The translations under genes and the position numbers were made by a program. A model generated the notes under the pieces. The model saw only the letters and a program-made list of their open reading frames with translations, ran no database searches and had not been told where the DNA came from. From Bacteroidota bacterium (GTDB taxonomy: Bacteria > Bacteroidota > Ignavibacteria > Kryptoniales > JAKASW01), in contig JAMCQL010000059.1 in assembly GCA_023381615.1 (NCBI GenBank), positions 1 to 51,290 of the forward strand: 51,290 bases of DNA, in the 5' to 3' direction. Of this stretch, positions 34,990 through 42,225 are shown piece after piece. The number at the start of each line of letters is the position of its first letter. Positions within the stretch are counted from its first letter, which is position 1.

Positions 34990-35721
34990 TTACTTGCTAT
35001 CGAACTTGCGAGAATTGAGAATCTCAATGATGCTCGAGGTCGCCTCATCAATCATGTATGTGAAGCCGTCAACTTTATTGACGAAGAAGTTGTACGCAAT
35101 TATACCAGTGATGGCCGCGATCAACCCTCCAGCGGTGTTGATAAGAGCTTCCGAGATACCTATTGAAAGTTGAATAGCATCAGGCGTTCCGGCGTGAGCA
35201 AGGGCTCTGAATGCGCGAATCATACCTATAACTGTTCCGAGCAATCCAACCATCGTAGCGATGGATGAAATCGTGGAAAGAACAATGAGATTCTTTTCCA
35301 GTAACGGCGTTTCAAGCATGGTCGCCTCTTCAATGGCACGCTGGACCTCAGACATATGCTTCTCGGCAGAGATGTGACTGTCTTTCAAAACTTCCTGATA
35401 TCTCTCAAGTCCGCTGCGAATGACATTCGCCATTGAGCCTTTCTGCTTGTTGCAGATTTCGACAGCCGCATTGATGTCGCCATTGTTCAGGTTGTCCTCA
35501 ACTTCTTTGAGGAACTTTGTGAGAGAACCTTTTCCTTGTGCTTTGCGCAGCGAAAAGATGCGCTCGAACACGTATGTGAAAACCATTATCGAAAGCATTA
35601 TCAACAAAACGACAAGCGGTCCTCCTGCCGTAATGAAGTCGGGAAGTAGGTTCATGTAAACATAAAGCGAAACAGCAAAGGCAACGATGATTAGGATCGT
35701 CGCGAATAAGCCTTGTTTCAT
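34990..35721 (-). CDS. exbB: ExbB/MotA/TolQ-family proton channel protein
   Basis: A 243-aa membrane protein with three predicted helices, at about 5-25, 30-50 (fused region with FVYERIFSL type loop) and 150-215. The MotA_ExbB signature is TISSIATMVGLLGTVIGMIR followed by ISEALINTAGGLIAAITGII. It forms the pentameric channel around ExbD. AAAGGAGG stands before the ATG. First of the exbB-exbD-exbD-tonB set. Confidence 0.9.
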   Translation of the reverse strand: MKQGLFATILIIVAFAVSLYVYMNLLPDFITAGGPLVVLLIMLSIMVFTYVFERIFSLRKAQGKGSLTKFLKEVEDNLNNGDINAAVEICNKQKGSMANVIRSGLERYQEVLKDSHISAEKHMSEVQRAIEEATMLETPLLEKNLIVLSTISSIATMVGLLGTVIGMIRAFRALAHAGTPDAIQLSIGISEALINTAGGLIAAITGIIAYNFFVNKVDGFTYMIDEATSSIIEILNSRKFDSK

Positions 35722-35774
35722 TTCAGTTAAGCCTCCTTTTGAAGGATTTTGTTAATGTTAAGTTAAGCATCAAA

Positions 35775-36131
35775 CTATTTTTTCTCTTTTGAGAAACTTG
35801 CAACGGCGTCGATCTGTGTATCGCGGACATCGAAAACCATCGTCAGCTTTGTAATGACGAAAATGTTTTTGATGTTCTTGTTCAGGTTTGCCAACTTCAC
35901 TTCGCCGCCTTCTTTTGCATAATGAGTGTGCGCCCAGATCAGAACGCCTATCGCCGTGCTGTTCAAGTATGTTGCCTTGCCAAGATCAATCACAAGTTTT
36001 TTATTTCCTTCAGCAGACAATTTCGTTATTTCGGAACGGACTTCATCCGTCTCGTCGCCGCCAATCAATTCTCCTTTCGGCTCGATGACCGCGATATCGC
36101 CGTCGGCAAGCTTTGATACTTTCAATGCCAT
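35775..36131 (-). CDS. STAS-domain anti-sigma-factor antagonist-like protein
   Basis: 118 aa of the SpoIIAA/STAS fold: VIEPKGELIGGDETDEV, KKLVIDLGKATYLNSTAIGV, and LANLNKNIKNIFVITKLTMV. Ser58 (followed by Thr59) is in the position of the phosphorylated serine of anti-anti-sigma factors. GAGGG precedes the ATG. It lies between a receiver protein and exbB, and partner switching is a plausible but unproven role. Confidence 0.85.
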   Translation of the reverse strand: MALKVSKLADGDIAVIEPKGELIGGDETDEVRSEITKLSAEGNKKLVIDLGKATYLNSTAIGVLIWAHTHYAKEGGEVKLANLNKNIKNIFVITKLTMVFDVRDTQIDAVASFSKEKK

Positions 36132-36143
36132 TTTGCCCTCATT

Positions 36144-36506
36144 TTAGTTTAAAGTTTCGATAACTTGCGAAATATCAGAAACGCCAAATGGTTTTTCAAT
36201 GAATGCTGTAACAAAGGCAGAAAGTGTCTTGCTTTGCATCTCGTGTTCCGAAATTCCAATAACTATCATCGGCATTCCGGGTCTGAGCTGGGCAACGGCC
36301 TCCACAAAATCTTTCAGCACTTTATCGGGCATCTCTCCATCTACAATTAAAAGATCACTACTTGTCTCGATCAACGTCTCGAGCGCAGCATCAAGATTAA
36401 ACTCACACTGCACCGTGAAGCCGGCCTGCAACAAATATTGCTGAATTAGACCCGCCACTCTCACGTCATTCGATGCAATCAAAACGTTCTTCGTTTTTTC
36501 GGACAT
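36144..36506 (-). CDS. stand-alone response-regulator receiver-like domain
   Basis: 120 aa from the ATG at 36506 (a GTG 6 nt upstream is also possible). The fold is a CheY-like receiver: VLIASND at strand 1, the phospho-acceptor candidate Asp56 in DLLIVDGEMPD, and Lys105 in FIEKPFG. The usual Asp-Asp pair after strand 1 is Asn13-Asp14, so metal binding may be altered. No output domain. It overlaps no other gene and ends 12 nt before the STAS gene, with which it is probably cotranscribed. Confidence 0.8.
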   Translation of the reverse strand: MSEKTKNVLIASNDVRVAGLIQQYLLQAGFTVQCEFNLDAALETLIETSSDLLIVDGEMPDKVLKDFVEAVAQLRPGMPMIVIGISEHEMQSKTLSAFVTAFIEKPFGVSDISQVIETLN

Positions 36507-36792
36507 GCGCACTCAAACTAACTATCAAGTGCAATGCCAAAGCAAGGCCACTCTCTAAACCAGAAAAAACGCCATTCTCTCTCAAAAAACAAATTCCTCC
36601 AGCACTCCGGACGGATCAATAGAAGAACTTCAGCGTGCAAATTGCAAGGAAAACTTTAACTTTGCAAGACCAAAATGAGTTCCGAAAAATTTTCAGCACG
36701 ACACCGAGAGAAAAATATCACACTCCACTCAGAAAGTTTGACTTTGGTTTTTGGCAATCTTAGATTGAACTGAGTCAATTAGGGAGGAAGGC

Positions 36793-37977
36793 ATGATTAC
36801 CCATCAGGAGGTAAATCTTCTGACAAATTACACGGCAAGAGAAGGTGTTGCCATATCGTTTTTTCTGAATACTGATGGAAGTGAAAGAAACAAAGGGATG
36901 TGGGACATTGAAACGAAAGACATGTTGAAAAATGCGCGGAAAGAACTTGAGAATCTTAACGTCAATCGTAAGTACCTTGAAGCGGCGGAAGAAAATCTTA
37001 AACGAATTCAGAAATTTATATCGATGGAAAACTTGGCTCCGAAGTACAAATCTGTTGCCATCTTTGTAAACTCGGTTGAAAACTTTTATCAGATCTACTG
37101 GCTTCCTGTGCCGGTTAAGTCGCGGCTTGTCATCGACAAGAATTTTTATGTCCGCCCGCTGCTCGCGCTCCTTGAGGAACACTTCCGGATCGGGATCATT
37201 CTGGTCGACTCAAGAAATGCCCGGCTTTTTGAAGCTTACATGGGAGAGATGTTAGAGCATCTTGACTTTGCTGCCAAAACAAAAAATCCTAAGAAACCTC
37301 TGCTCGAAACTTTCATGAAGCGCGAGAAGAGATTGATGCAGAAGAAGGTGGAAGAAACGCGTTTTCACCTTTCTTCGGTTGCAGGCCTTCTCAAAACGCA
37401 TTTTGCTTGCCGGCATTTCGACAAGCTAATTATCGGCGCACATAAACCAATCGGTGATCACCTTGCCCGGCTCTTACATCGCAAGCTTCATGATAATCTG
37501 ATCGGTATTTTTGAAATTGACATACACGCGAAAGAAAACGACATCTTGCTGAAAGCTTTAGCCGCAGAAAGAGAATTTGAATTAGAGGAAGAAAACAAGC
37601 TACTACGAAAAATATCCAACGAAATTGAGAAGGACGGTTACGCCGTCAAAGGCATCAAGAGCGTAATAGAAGCGGAGCACGATTACAATATTCATACACT
37701 CGCAGTCGCGGAAGACTTTTCGCAGCTGGGGTTAGTCTGTCCGCAATGCGGAATGCCGCATTTTGAAGGAAAGACATGCACTTGCTGCGGCGAGGAATTG
37801 GTTCAAGTTTCAGATGTGGTTTACGACATTGTTGAAGAAGCGGCGCGTCAGGGTGCAACGGTTCAGCATATCCGCGGCGAATATCTTATACCCTCGCTGG
37901 GAAATGTTGCCGCCATGACTAAATTCAAAAAAGGAGAACTGGTTCGGACTGAGGAGGCTGCCGAAACAGAAGCTTAG
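36793..37977 (+). CDS. baeRF-type protein (eRF1-like, bacterial)
   Basis: A 394-aa protein of the bacterial/archaeal release-factor-1-like (baeRF) group. The order is an N-terminal domain with AISFFLNTDGSERNKGMWDI, a central RNase H-like/eRF1 domain 2 region (FRIGIILVDSRNARLFEAYMGE and KLIIGAHKPIGDHLARLLHRK), and a C-terminal part with a zinc-ribbon-like CPQCGMPHFEGKTCTCCGEE. These proteins are thought to act on ribosomes, but the bacterial role is not settled. GGGAGG before the ATG is strong. No GGQ motif is seen. Confidence 0.8.
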   Translation: MITHQEVNLLTNYTAREGVAISFFLNTDGSERNKGMWDIETKDMLKNARKELENLNVNRKYLEAAEENLKRIQKFISMENLAPKYKSVAIFVNSVENFYQIYWLPVPVKSRLVIDKNFYVRPLLALLEEHFRIGIILVDSRNARLFEAYMGEMLEHLDFAAKTKNPKKPLLETFMKREKRLMQKKVEETRFHLSSVAGLLKTHFACRHFDKLIIGAHKPIGDHLARLLHRKLHDNLIGIFEIDIHAKENDILLKALAAEREFELEEENKLLRKISNEIEKDGYAVKGIKSVIEAEHDYNIHTLAVAEDFSQLGLVCPQCGMPHFEGKTCTCCGEELVQVSDVVYDIVEEAARQGATVQHIRGEYLIPSLGNVAAMTKFKKGELVRTEEAAETEA

Positions 37978-38189
37978 TCTCTACGTAAAGCACCGAGTCT
38001 GTCAGGTCGAAAAATTTTTCGCGGCAATCTTTATTGAAATTTTATTGTTTGTGCAGAAGTGTTGGGAAAGAATTGCACCTTTTTAATTAGAAAATTACTC
38101 GTATATTCAATGAGAGGTTCTAACTGCTTTTATCCGTTGAAAAAGAAACAAGGGTTTTAATTTGAAACCAAGAAAAATATTTCCCTAAG

Positions 38190-39428
38190 TTGACTTATCA
38201 TTTTAAATCGAGAGAAAAGTTCTTGCAGCATTCCAGAGAAAGAATCGAAACAGGATCTGCCGTGGACGAAGACATCAGAAAAGATATGATAAAGACTTAC
38301 CGGCTCGAATTCGGAAAGTCACCGGAAGTTGTCACGAGCGCGCCCGGCAGAATCAATTTGATCGGCGAACACACAGATTACAACGAAGGCTTCGTCCTCC
38401 CGATAGCCATAGACCGGCGGACTTACACTGCCGCAGGAATACGCGGCGGAAAGCTATTTATAGCATTTTCAAGGGAGATCAGCAAGAAAACATCGTTTGA
38501 AATCGAAGCGGGGAAATTTGAGCGCTCTAACTTCTGGGTAAATTACATAAAGGGAGCTTGCTCTCTTTTGAGCGAAGTGAAGCCCATAGAAGGCATGAAT
38601 TTCGCAATCGGGAGCACCGTACCTCGAGGCAGCGGACTCAGCTCGTCGGCAGCTTTTGTCGTCTCGATAATTGACGCGGTAACTCATCTCTATGACATAA
38701 AGATAAAAGACATCGAAGTACCGATTCTCGCGCAGCGAATCGAGAATGAATTCGTCGGCGTTCAGTCGGGTATCATGGATCCCTTTGTCGCAAAATTCGC
38801 CCGCGAACACAACGCTCTCCTCATCGACACCCGTTCGCTTCAGTACGAGCATGTTCCCATCCCCGAAGATTGTTCAATCCTCGTCTGTGTAACCGGAGTG
38901 AAGAGAGCTTTAGCAACGACGGAGTACAACAGGAGAAGAGAGCAATGCCAGCAGGCAGTGTCTGCGCTGTCGGAGAAGCTGAACAAGAAAATAAATTCTT
39001 TAAGAGACGTTACGGTAGGTGAGTTGAAAAGCGTGGAGAATGAAATGGATCGGACTCTCTACATGCGAGCTTTTCACGTTGTAACGGAAAACGAAAGAGT
39101 CGTAAAGACAGTCGAGGCGCTAAAAAAGGATGATAGAAATTTGGTTGGCAAGCTGATGCTTGAATCCCATCTTAGTCTGCGCATGAGTTACGACGTGAGC
39201 TCACCCGAATTGGATGCGTTCGTCGAAATTTCAGAACAACTCGATGGAGTTTACGGCGCTCGGATGACCGGAGGCGGTTTCGGAGGAAGCGCAATCTGTT
39301 TCGTCGATGCAAATTATGAAAATGAATTAGCCAATGAAATTGCCCGCAAGTACAAAGATCGCGGATATGACAACGGAGTGGTCTTCATCGCTCGTACCGG
39401 AGGCGGATCACATATCGAACGAAGTTAA
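38190..39428 (+). CDS. galK: galactokinase
   Basis: A GHMP kinase phosphorylating galactose at C1 in the Leloir pathway. The signatures are GRINLIGEHTDYNEGFVLP (galactokinase signature), STVPRGSGLSSSAAF (ATP loop) and GARMTGGGFGGSAICF (motif 3). The longest frame starts with TTG at 38190 and gives 412 aa, with about 30 residues more than usual. The ATG at 38286 (MIKTYRLEFGKSPE) is the alternative, but neither start has a clear RBS. No other gal genes are adjacent. Confidence 0.9.
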   Translation: MTYHFKSREKFLQHSRERIETGSAVDEDIRKDMIKTYRLEFGKSPEVVTSAPGRINLIGEHTDYNEGFVLPIAIDRRTYTAAGIRGGKLFIAFSREISKKTSFEIEAGKFERSNFWVNYIKGACSLLSEVKPIEGMNFAIGSTVPRGSGLSSSAAFVVSIIDAVTHLYDIKIKDIEVPILAQRIENEFVGVQSGIMDPFVAKFAREHNALLIDTRSLQYEHVPIPEDCSILVCVTGVKRALATTEYNRRREQCQQAVSALSEKLNKKINSLRDVTVGELKSVENEMDRTLYMRAFHVVTENERVVKTVEALKKDDRNLVGKLMLESHLSLRMSYDVSSPELDAFVEISEQLDGVYGARMTGGGFGGSAICFVDANYENELANEIARKYKDRGYDNGVVFIARTGGGSHIERS

Positions 39429-39434
39429 TAGCAA

Positions 39435-39487
39435 ATAGCTGATGGTTTGTAACTATCAGCTATCAACTATCGACCATGAACCATGTG
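39435..39487. terminator. inverted repeats with T-tract between galK and msrB
   Basis: ATAGCTGAT (39435-39443) pairs with ATCAGCTAT (39455-39463). Further degenerate phrases follow (CTATCGACCATGAACCATG), and then AGCTATTTTTTTTC. It separates convergent galK and msrB and could terminate galK. The repeated CTAT/CAGC wording also resembles a dispersed low-complexity repeat. Confidence 0.5.
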
Positions 39488-39494
39488 CTATGAG

Positions 39495-39893
39495 CTATTT
39501 TTTTTCTTCAAATTTTAATGCGGCTGAATTGACGCAATAGCGAAACCCTCTCGGGCCAGGCCCATCGTCGAAGACATGGCCGAGATGAGCACCGCAGTTA
39601 CTGCATTTCACTTCTGTTCTAACCATGCCGAAGCTGCGGTCTCTTTCTTCTTCGACCAATTCGTCGGACTTCGGCGCCCAAAAACTTGGCCAGCCGGAAC
39701 CTGAATCGAACTTTGTATCCGAGTCAAACAGTTCGCTGCCGCAGCAAGTGCACTTGTACATTCCCTTGCCGTGGAAATCCCAATACTTGCCCGTGAACGC
39801 ACGCTCAGTTCCCTTCTCGCGGGTGATGTGATACTCCTCAGGAGTCAACCCCTTTTTCCATTCACTTTTATCTTTAATGATTTTCTCAGACAT
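39495..39893 (-). CDS. msrB: peptide-methionine (R)-S-oxide reductase
   Basis: 132 aa from the ATG at 39893, with AAGGAG upstream; the frame is open further but that part is non-homologous. MsrB reduces methionine-R-sulfoxide in proteins. It has both zinc-binding CxxC pairs (CTCCG, CSNCG), the FDSGSGWPSFW signature, HLGHVFDDGP, and the catalytic Cys in RYCVNSAALKF. No signal peptide, so cytosolic. Last gene in the ileS-dksA-lspA-rluD direction, separated from rluD by about 76 nt. Confidence 0.92.
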   Translation of the reverse strand: MSEKIIKDKSEWKKGLTPEEYHITREKGTERAFTGKYWDFHGKGMYKCTCCGSELFDSDTKFDSGSGWPSFWAPKSDELVEEERDRSFGMVRTEVKCSNCGAHLGHVFDDGPGPRGFRYCVNSAALKFEEKK

Positions 39894-39969
39894 GCATCGC
39901 TCCTTTGTTTGGGTATTCACCATGTATAACAGCAAAGCTATGCAAGAAATTCTCTGAAGAAAATGGAGC

Positions 39970-40965
39970 CTACTTGCTGATTCGAGCCAGCACTTCCGCA
40001 AAATCCTCCGGCAATTCCGAATCGAAATGCATGTGGGAGTTTGTGGCAGGATGGACGAAACCAAGTGTCTTCGCGTGGAGCGCCTGCCTGTTGATAATCT
40101 TCAGAAGTTGCGATATTTCCTGCTTGGAACGCGGCGTCACCTCGCCGTAATTGATCCGCCTTCCGTGATATGTAGGATCACCAAAAACGGGATGACCAAT
40201 ATGGGAAAGATGAACTCGGATTTGATGCGTCCGTCCAGTGCGGAGCTTTAACCTTACGAGGGATAGGAATTTGAATTCTTTCAAGACCTCATACTCGGTT
40301 GCTGCGAACTTCCCATCTTCTACAACCGCAAATTTTTTTCTGTCACTTTTGCTCCTGCCAATCTCAGCCTCGATGAGGCCACGCTTCGTGGAGAGTCTTC
40401 CCCATACAAGCGCCCAATACTCCCTGTCGATTGTCCTGTCGGCAAACTGCTTTGCGAGCCCAGCGTGTGTAACATCGTCCTTTGCGGCAACGATTAGTCC
40501 GCTCGTGTCCTTGTCGAGCCGGTGCACAATGCCAGGTCTGACGAATGGATCGTTTAAAGTTGAAAGTTTATTACAGTGATAAAGAAGCCCGTTCGCAAGA
40601 GTTCCTGCCCAATTTCCGTGCCCTGGATGAGTAACCATTCCAGGCGGCTTATTGACGACAATCAAATATTCATCTTCGTAAACAACATTGAGTGGAATAT
40701 CTTCAGGCACGACTTTGTCCCGACAAAAGTCAGGAGCGGAGGTCGGGATACTTACAACTATCTTATCGTCCGGCGAGATTTTGTAACTCGCACGGACAGG
40801 TTCCCCATTCACAAGAACATAATCATCTTCGATGTACTTTTGGATTTTAGCGCGGCTTGACCCTTCAAGCTGAGCTGCGAGGAACTTGTCTATCCGCTCT
40901 TTCTTTTTCTGGCCGGGCGAAACAACAATCTCAACTCGACGAGTCGCGTGATCGACCTTTTTCAC
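39970..40965 (-). CDS. rluD: RluD-type 23S rRNA pseudouridine synthase
   Basis: It has an N-terminal S4 RNA-binding domain (ERIDKFLAAQLEGSSRAKIQ) and a synthase domain with the catalytic Asp in IVHRLDKDTSGLIVAAK, plus LKTGRTHQIRVHL-type motif (LRTGRTHQIRVHLSHIGHPV). It isomerises uridines in helix 69 of 23S rRNA. The frame is open to a GTG at 41067, overlapping lspA by 32 nt, but residues upstream of 40965 are coded by three consecutive palindromes. The GTG at 40965 restores a normal start. Residues around 73-84 (IPTSAPDFCRDKVV) are coded by another palindrome (40718-40748) in the linker between domains. Confidence 0.88.
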   Translation of the reverse strand: MKKVDHATRRVEIVVSPGQKKKERIDKFLAAQLEGSSRAKIQKYIEDDYVLVNGEPVRASYKISPDDKIVVSIPTSAPDFCRDKVVPEDIPLNVVYEDEYLIVVNKPPGMVTHPGHGNWAGTLANGLLYHCNKLSTLNDPFVRPGIVHRLDKDTSGLIVAAKDDVTHAGLAKQFADRTIDREYWALVWGRLSTKRGLIEAEIGRSKSDRKKFAVVEDGKFAATEYEVLKEFKFLSLVRLKLRTGRTHQIRVHLSHIGHPVFGDPTYHGRRINYGEVTPRSKQEISQLLKIINRQALHAKTLGFVHPATNSHMHFDSELPEDFAEVLARISK

Positions 40966-41045
40966 CCCCGACAGAGTCGGGACGGAAGGCCGCGTCCCGC
41001 ATGGCGGGATGATTGGATCGACTCGCAGTCCGCCCTTACGGGCGG
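40966..41045. repeat. three consecutive short palindromes at the rluD/lspA junction
   Basis: CCCGAC-AGA-GTCGGG (40967-40981), TCCCGC-ATG-GCGGGA (40995-41009) and CCGCCC-TTAC-GGGCGG (41030-41045) follow each other. They can be read in frame as an N-terminal extension of RluD, and the last one reaches the lspA stop codon. Confidence 0.7.
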
Positions 41046-41698
41046 GTTGTTTCACTTGTCTGTCCACATGTCCCCGACGACGACTCGCCGAGGCGAGATC
41101 CCGACAGCGGTCGGGACTGACCGTTTTCTAATTTCTCACCGACGGCTAATTCCGGTTCGGTTTGTTCGACTGTCCTCTTGTGAAAGACGAGAAGCATGAT
41201 TACGCCGACGGTAACAGACGCATCGGCGATATTGAACACGGGGAACCTGCTGAAATTATATCCTAAAATATGGATGTTGAAGAAATCGAAATCGATGAAG
41301 TCCACAACACGGCCGTGGAAAAACGATGTTCCGTCGAAAAGCGGACCGTAGAAAACCCGGTCAATCAAATTTCCTATCGCGCCGCCGAGGATCAGTGCAA
41401 GCGAGAACCTGACCACCCTGCTTTCCTGACGGACTTTATACAAGTATATGAATATCGCTATGCTTGCAATGATCGAAAAAATCGCGAAGAAGGATTTCCA
41501 GCCGAAATCGATTCCGAATGCCATACCGGGATTCTGGATGTAAGTGAAACGCAGAAAATTCCCCATGACTTCCTTGCTTGAATACAACGGCATGCCCGTT
41601 ATGTTTATCCCCAAGAACGGGATCTGCACGCCTCTAACAAGAAGTTTCGTAACCTGATCCGCAATTACGACAGAGAGCGTTACATAGAGTACTTTCAA
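41036..41698 (-). CDS. lspA: lipoprotein signal peptidase (signal peptidase II)
   Basis: 220 aa with four membrane helices. The catalytic aspartates are in GNLIDRVFYGPLFDG and FNIADASVTVGVIMLL. It cleaves lipoprotein signal peptides after diacylglyceryl transfer, fitting the several lipoproteins seen here. The core ends near residue 180. The last 35 residues (GQSRPLSGSRLGESSSGT...) are coded by palindromic repeats at 41084-41116, so the C-terminus has probably been extended by repeat insertion. It lies between dksA and rluD, a common ileS-lspA-rluD order. Confidence 0.9.
   Translation of the reverse strand: MKVLYVTLSVVIADQVTKLLVRGVQIPFLGINITGMPLYSSKEVMGNFLRFTYIQNPGMAFGIDFGWKSFFAIFSIIASIAIFIYLYKVRQESRVVRFSLALILGGAIGNLIDRVFYGPLFDGTSFFHGRVVDFIDFDFFNIHILGYNFSRFPVFNIADASVTVGVIMLLVFHKRTVEQTEPELAVGEKLENGQSRPLSGSRLGESSSGTCGQTSETTRP
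41084..41116. repeat. two palindromes within the lspA 3' end
   Basis: CTCGCC-GA-GGCGAG (41084-41097) and TCCCGAC-AGCG-GTCGGGA (41099-41116). The same family as the junction palindromes just downstream. Confidence 0.7.
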
Positions 41699-41699
41699 T

Positions 41700-42224
41700 T
41701 TACTGGCCCCTCTTCATCTTGCAAGAAATGCAAAGCTGCGCGTGCGGGACGGCTTCAAGACGCGCTTTGTCGATCAGCTTTCCGCAATCCTGGCAGAAGC
41801 CGTAGACTCCGCGGTCGATTCTCTTTATAGCATCATCAAGATATTCGAGAAACTTCCTCTGGCGCGCTGCGAGAAGATAGTTCTTCTCTTTTTCCATCGT
41901 GTCTGTCCCCTGTTCCATGTGAAGAGAATATGGGGAGCTTTCCTCAAAGTAATCGCCGCCCGAATTGTCGCTGAGTGTTTCGTGGATCAGCTCAAGTTCC
42001 TCGATAATCTGTTTTCTCTTTTCAAGAATGATTTCACGGAAATGGTCAAGCTCCGTTTTCTTGAAGCCTTTTTTCGGCGTCACTTTAGCCGCAGCAGCTT
42101 TCGGAGCCGCTTTGACCGCGTGTTTGACCGGGCGCGCAACAACTCTCTTCTTTGGTGCGGCCGCCTTCTTACTTGCTTTTGGTTTTGCCGCTTTCGCAGC
42201 CTTTTTCACCGTTTTTTTTGCCAT
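41700..42224 (-). CDS. dksA: DksA/TraR zinc-finger protein with Lys/Ala-rich N-terminus
   Basis: About 174 aa from the ATG at 42224 (AAGGGAG upstream; an ATG 27 nt earlier lies inside the end of ileS). Residues 1-55 are a histone-H1-like run of Lys, Ala and Pro (KKTVKKAAKAAKPKASKKAA). The rest is the DksA/TraR coiled coil (ELDHFREIILEKRKQIIEEL) and a four-Cys zinc finger (CQDCG...CISCK). It may modulate RNA polymerase. Tip residues of the coiled coil cannot be matched securely to the DksA Asp pair. The start abuts the ileS stop. Confidence 0.82.
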   Translation of the reverse strand: MAKKTVKKAAKAAKPKASKKAAAPKKRVVARPVKHAVKAAPKAAAAKVTPKKGFKKTELDHFREIILEKRKQIIEELELIHETLSDNSGGDYFEESSPYSLHMEQGTDTMEKEKNYLLAARQRKFLEYLDDAIKRIDRGVYGFCQDCGKLIDKARLEAVPHAQLCISCKMKRGQ

Positions 42225-42225
42225 T

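Noticed and set aside
36775..37182. 135-aa open frame antisense to the baeRF gene
   Set aside because: Opposite a gene with strong RBS and recognisable zinc ribbon; no motif in the antisense translation.
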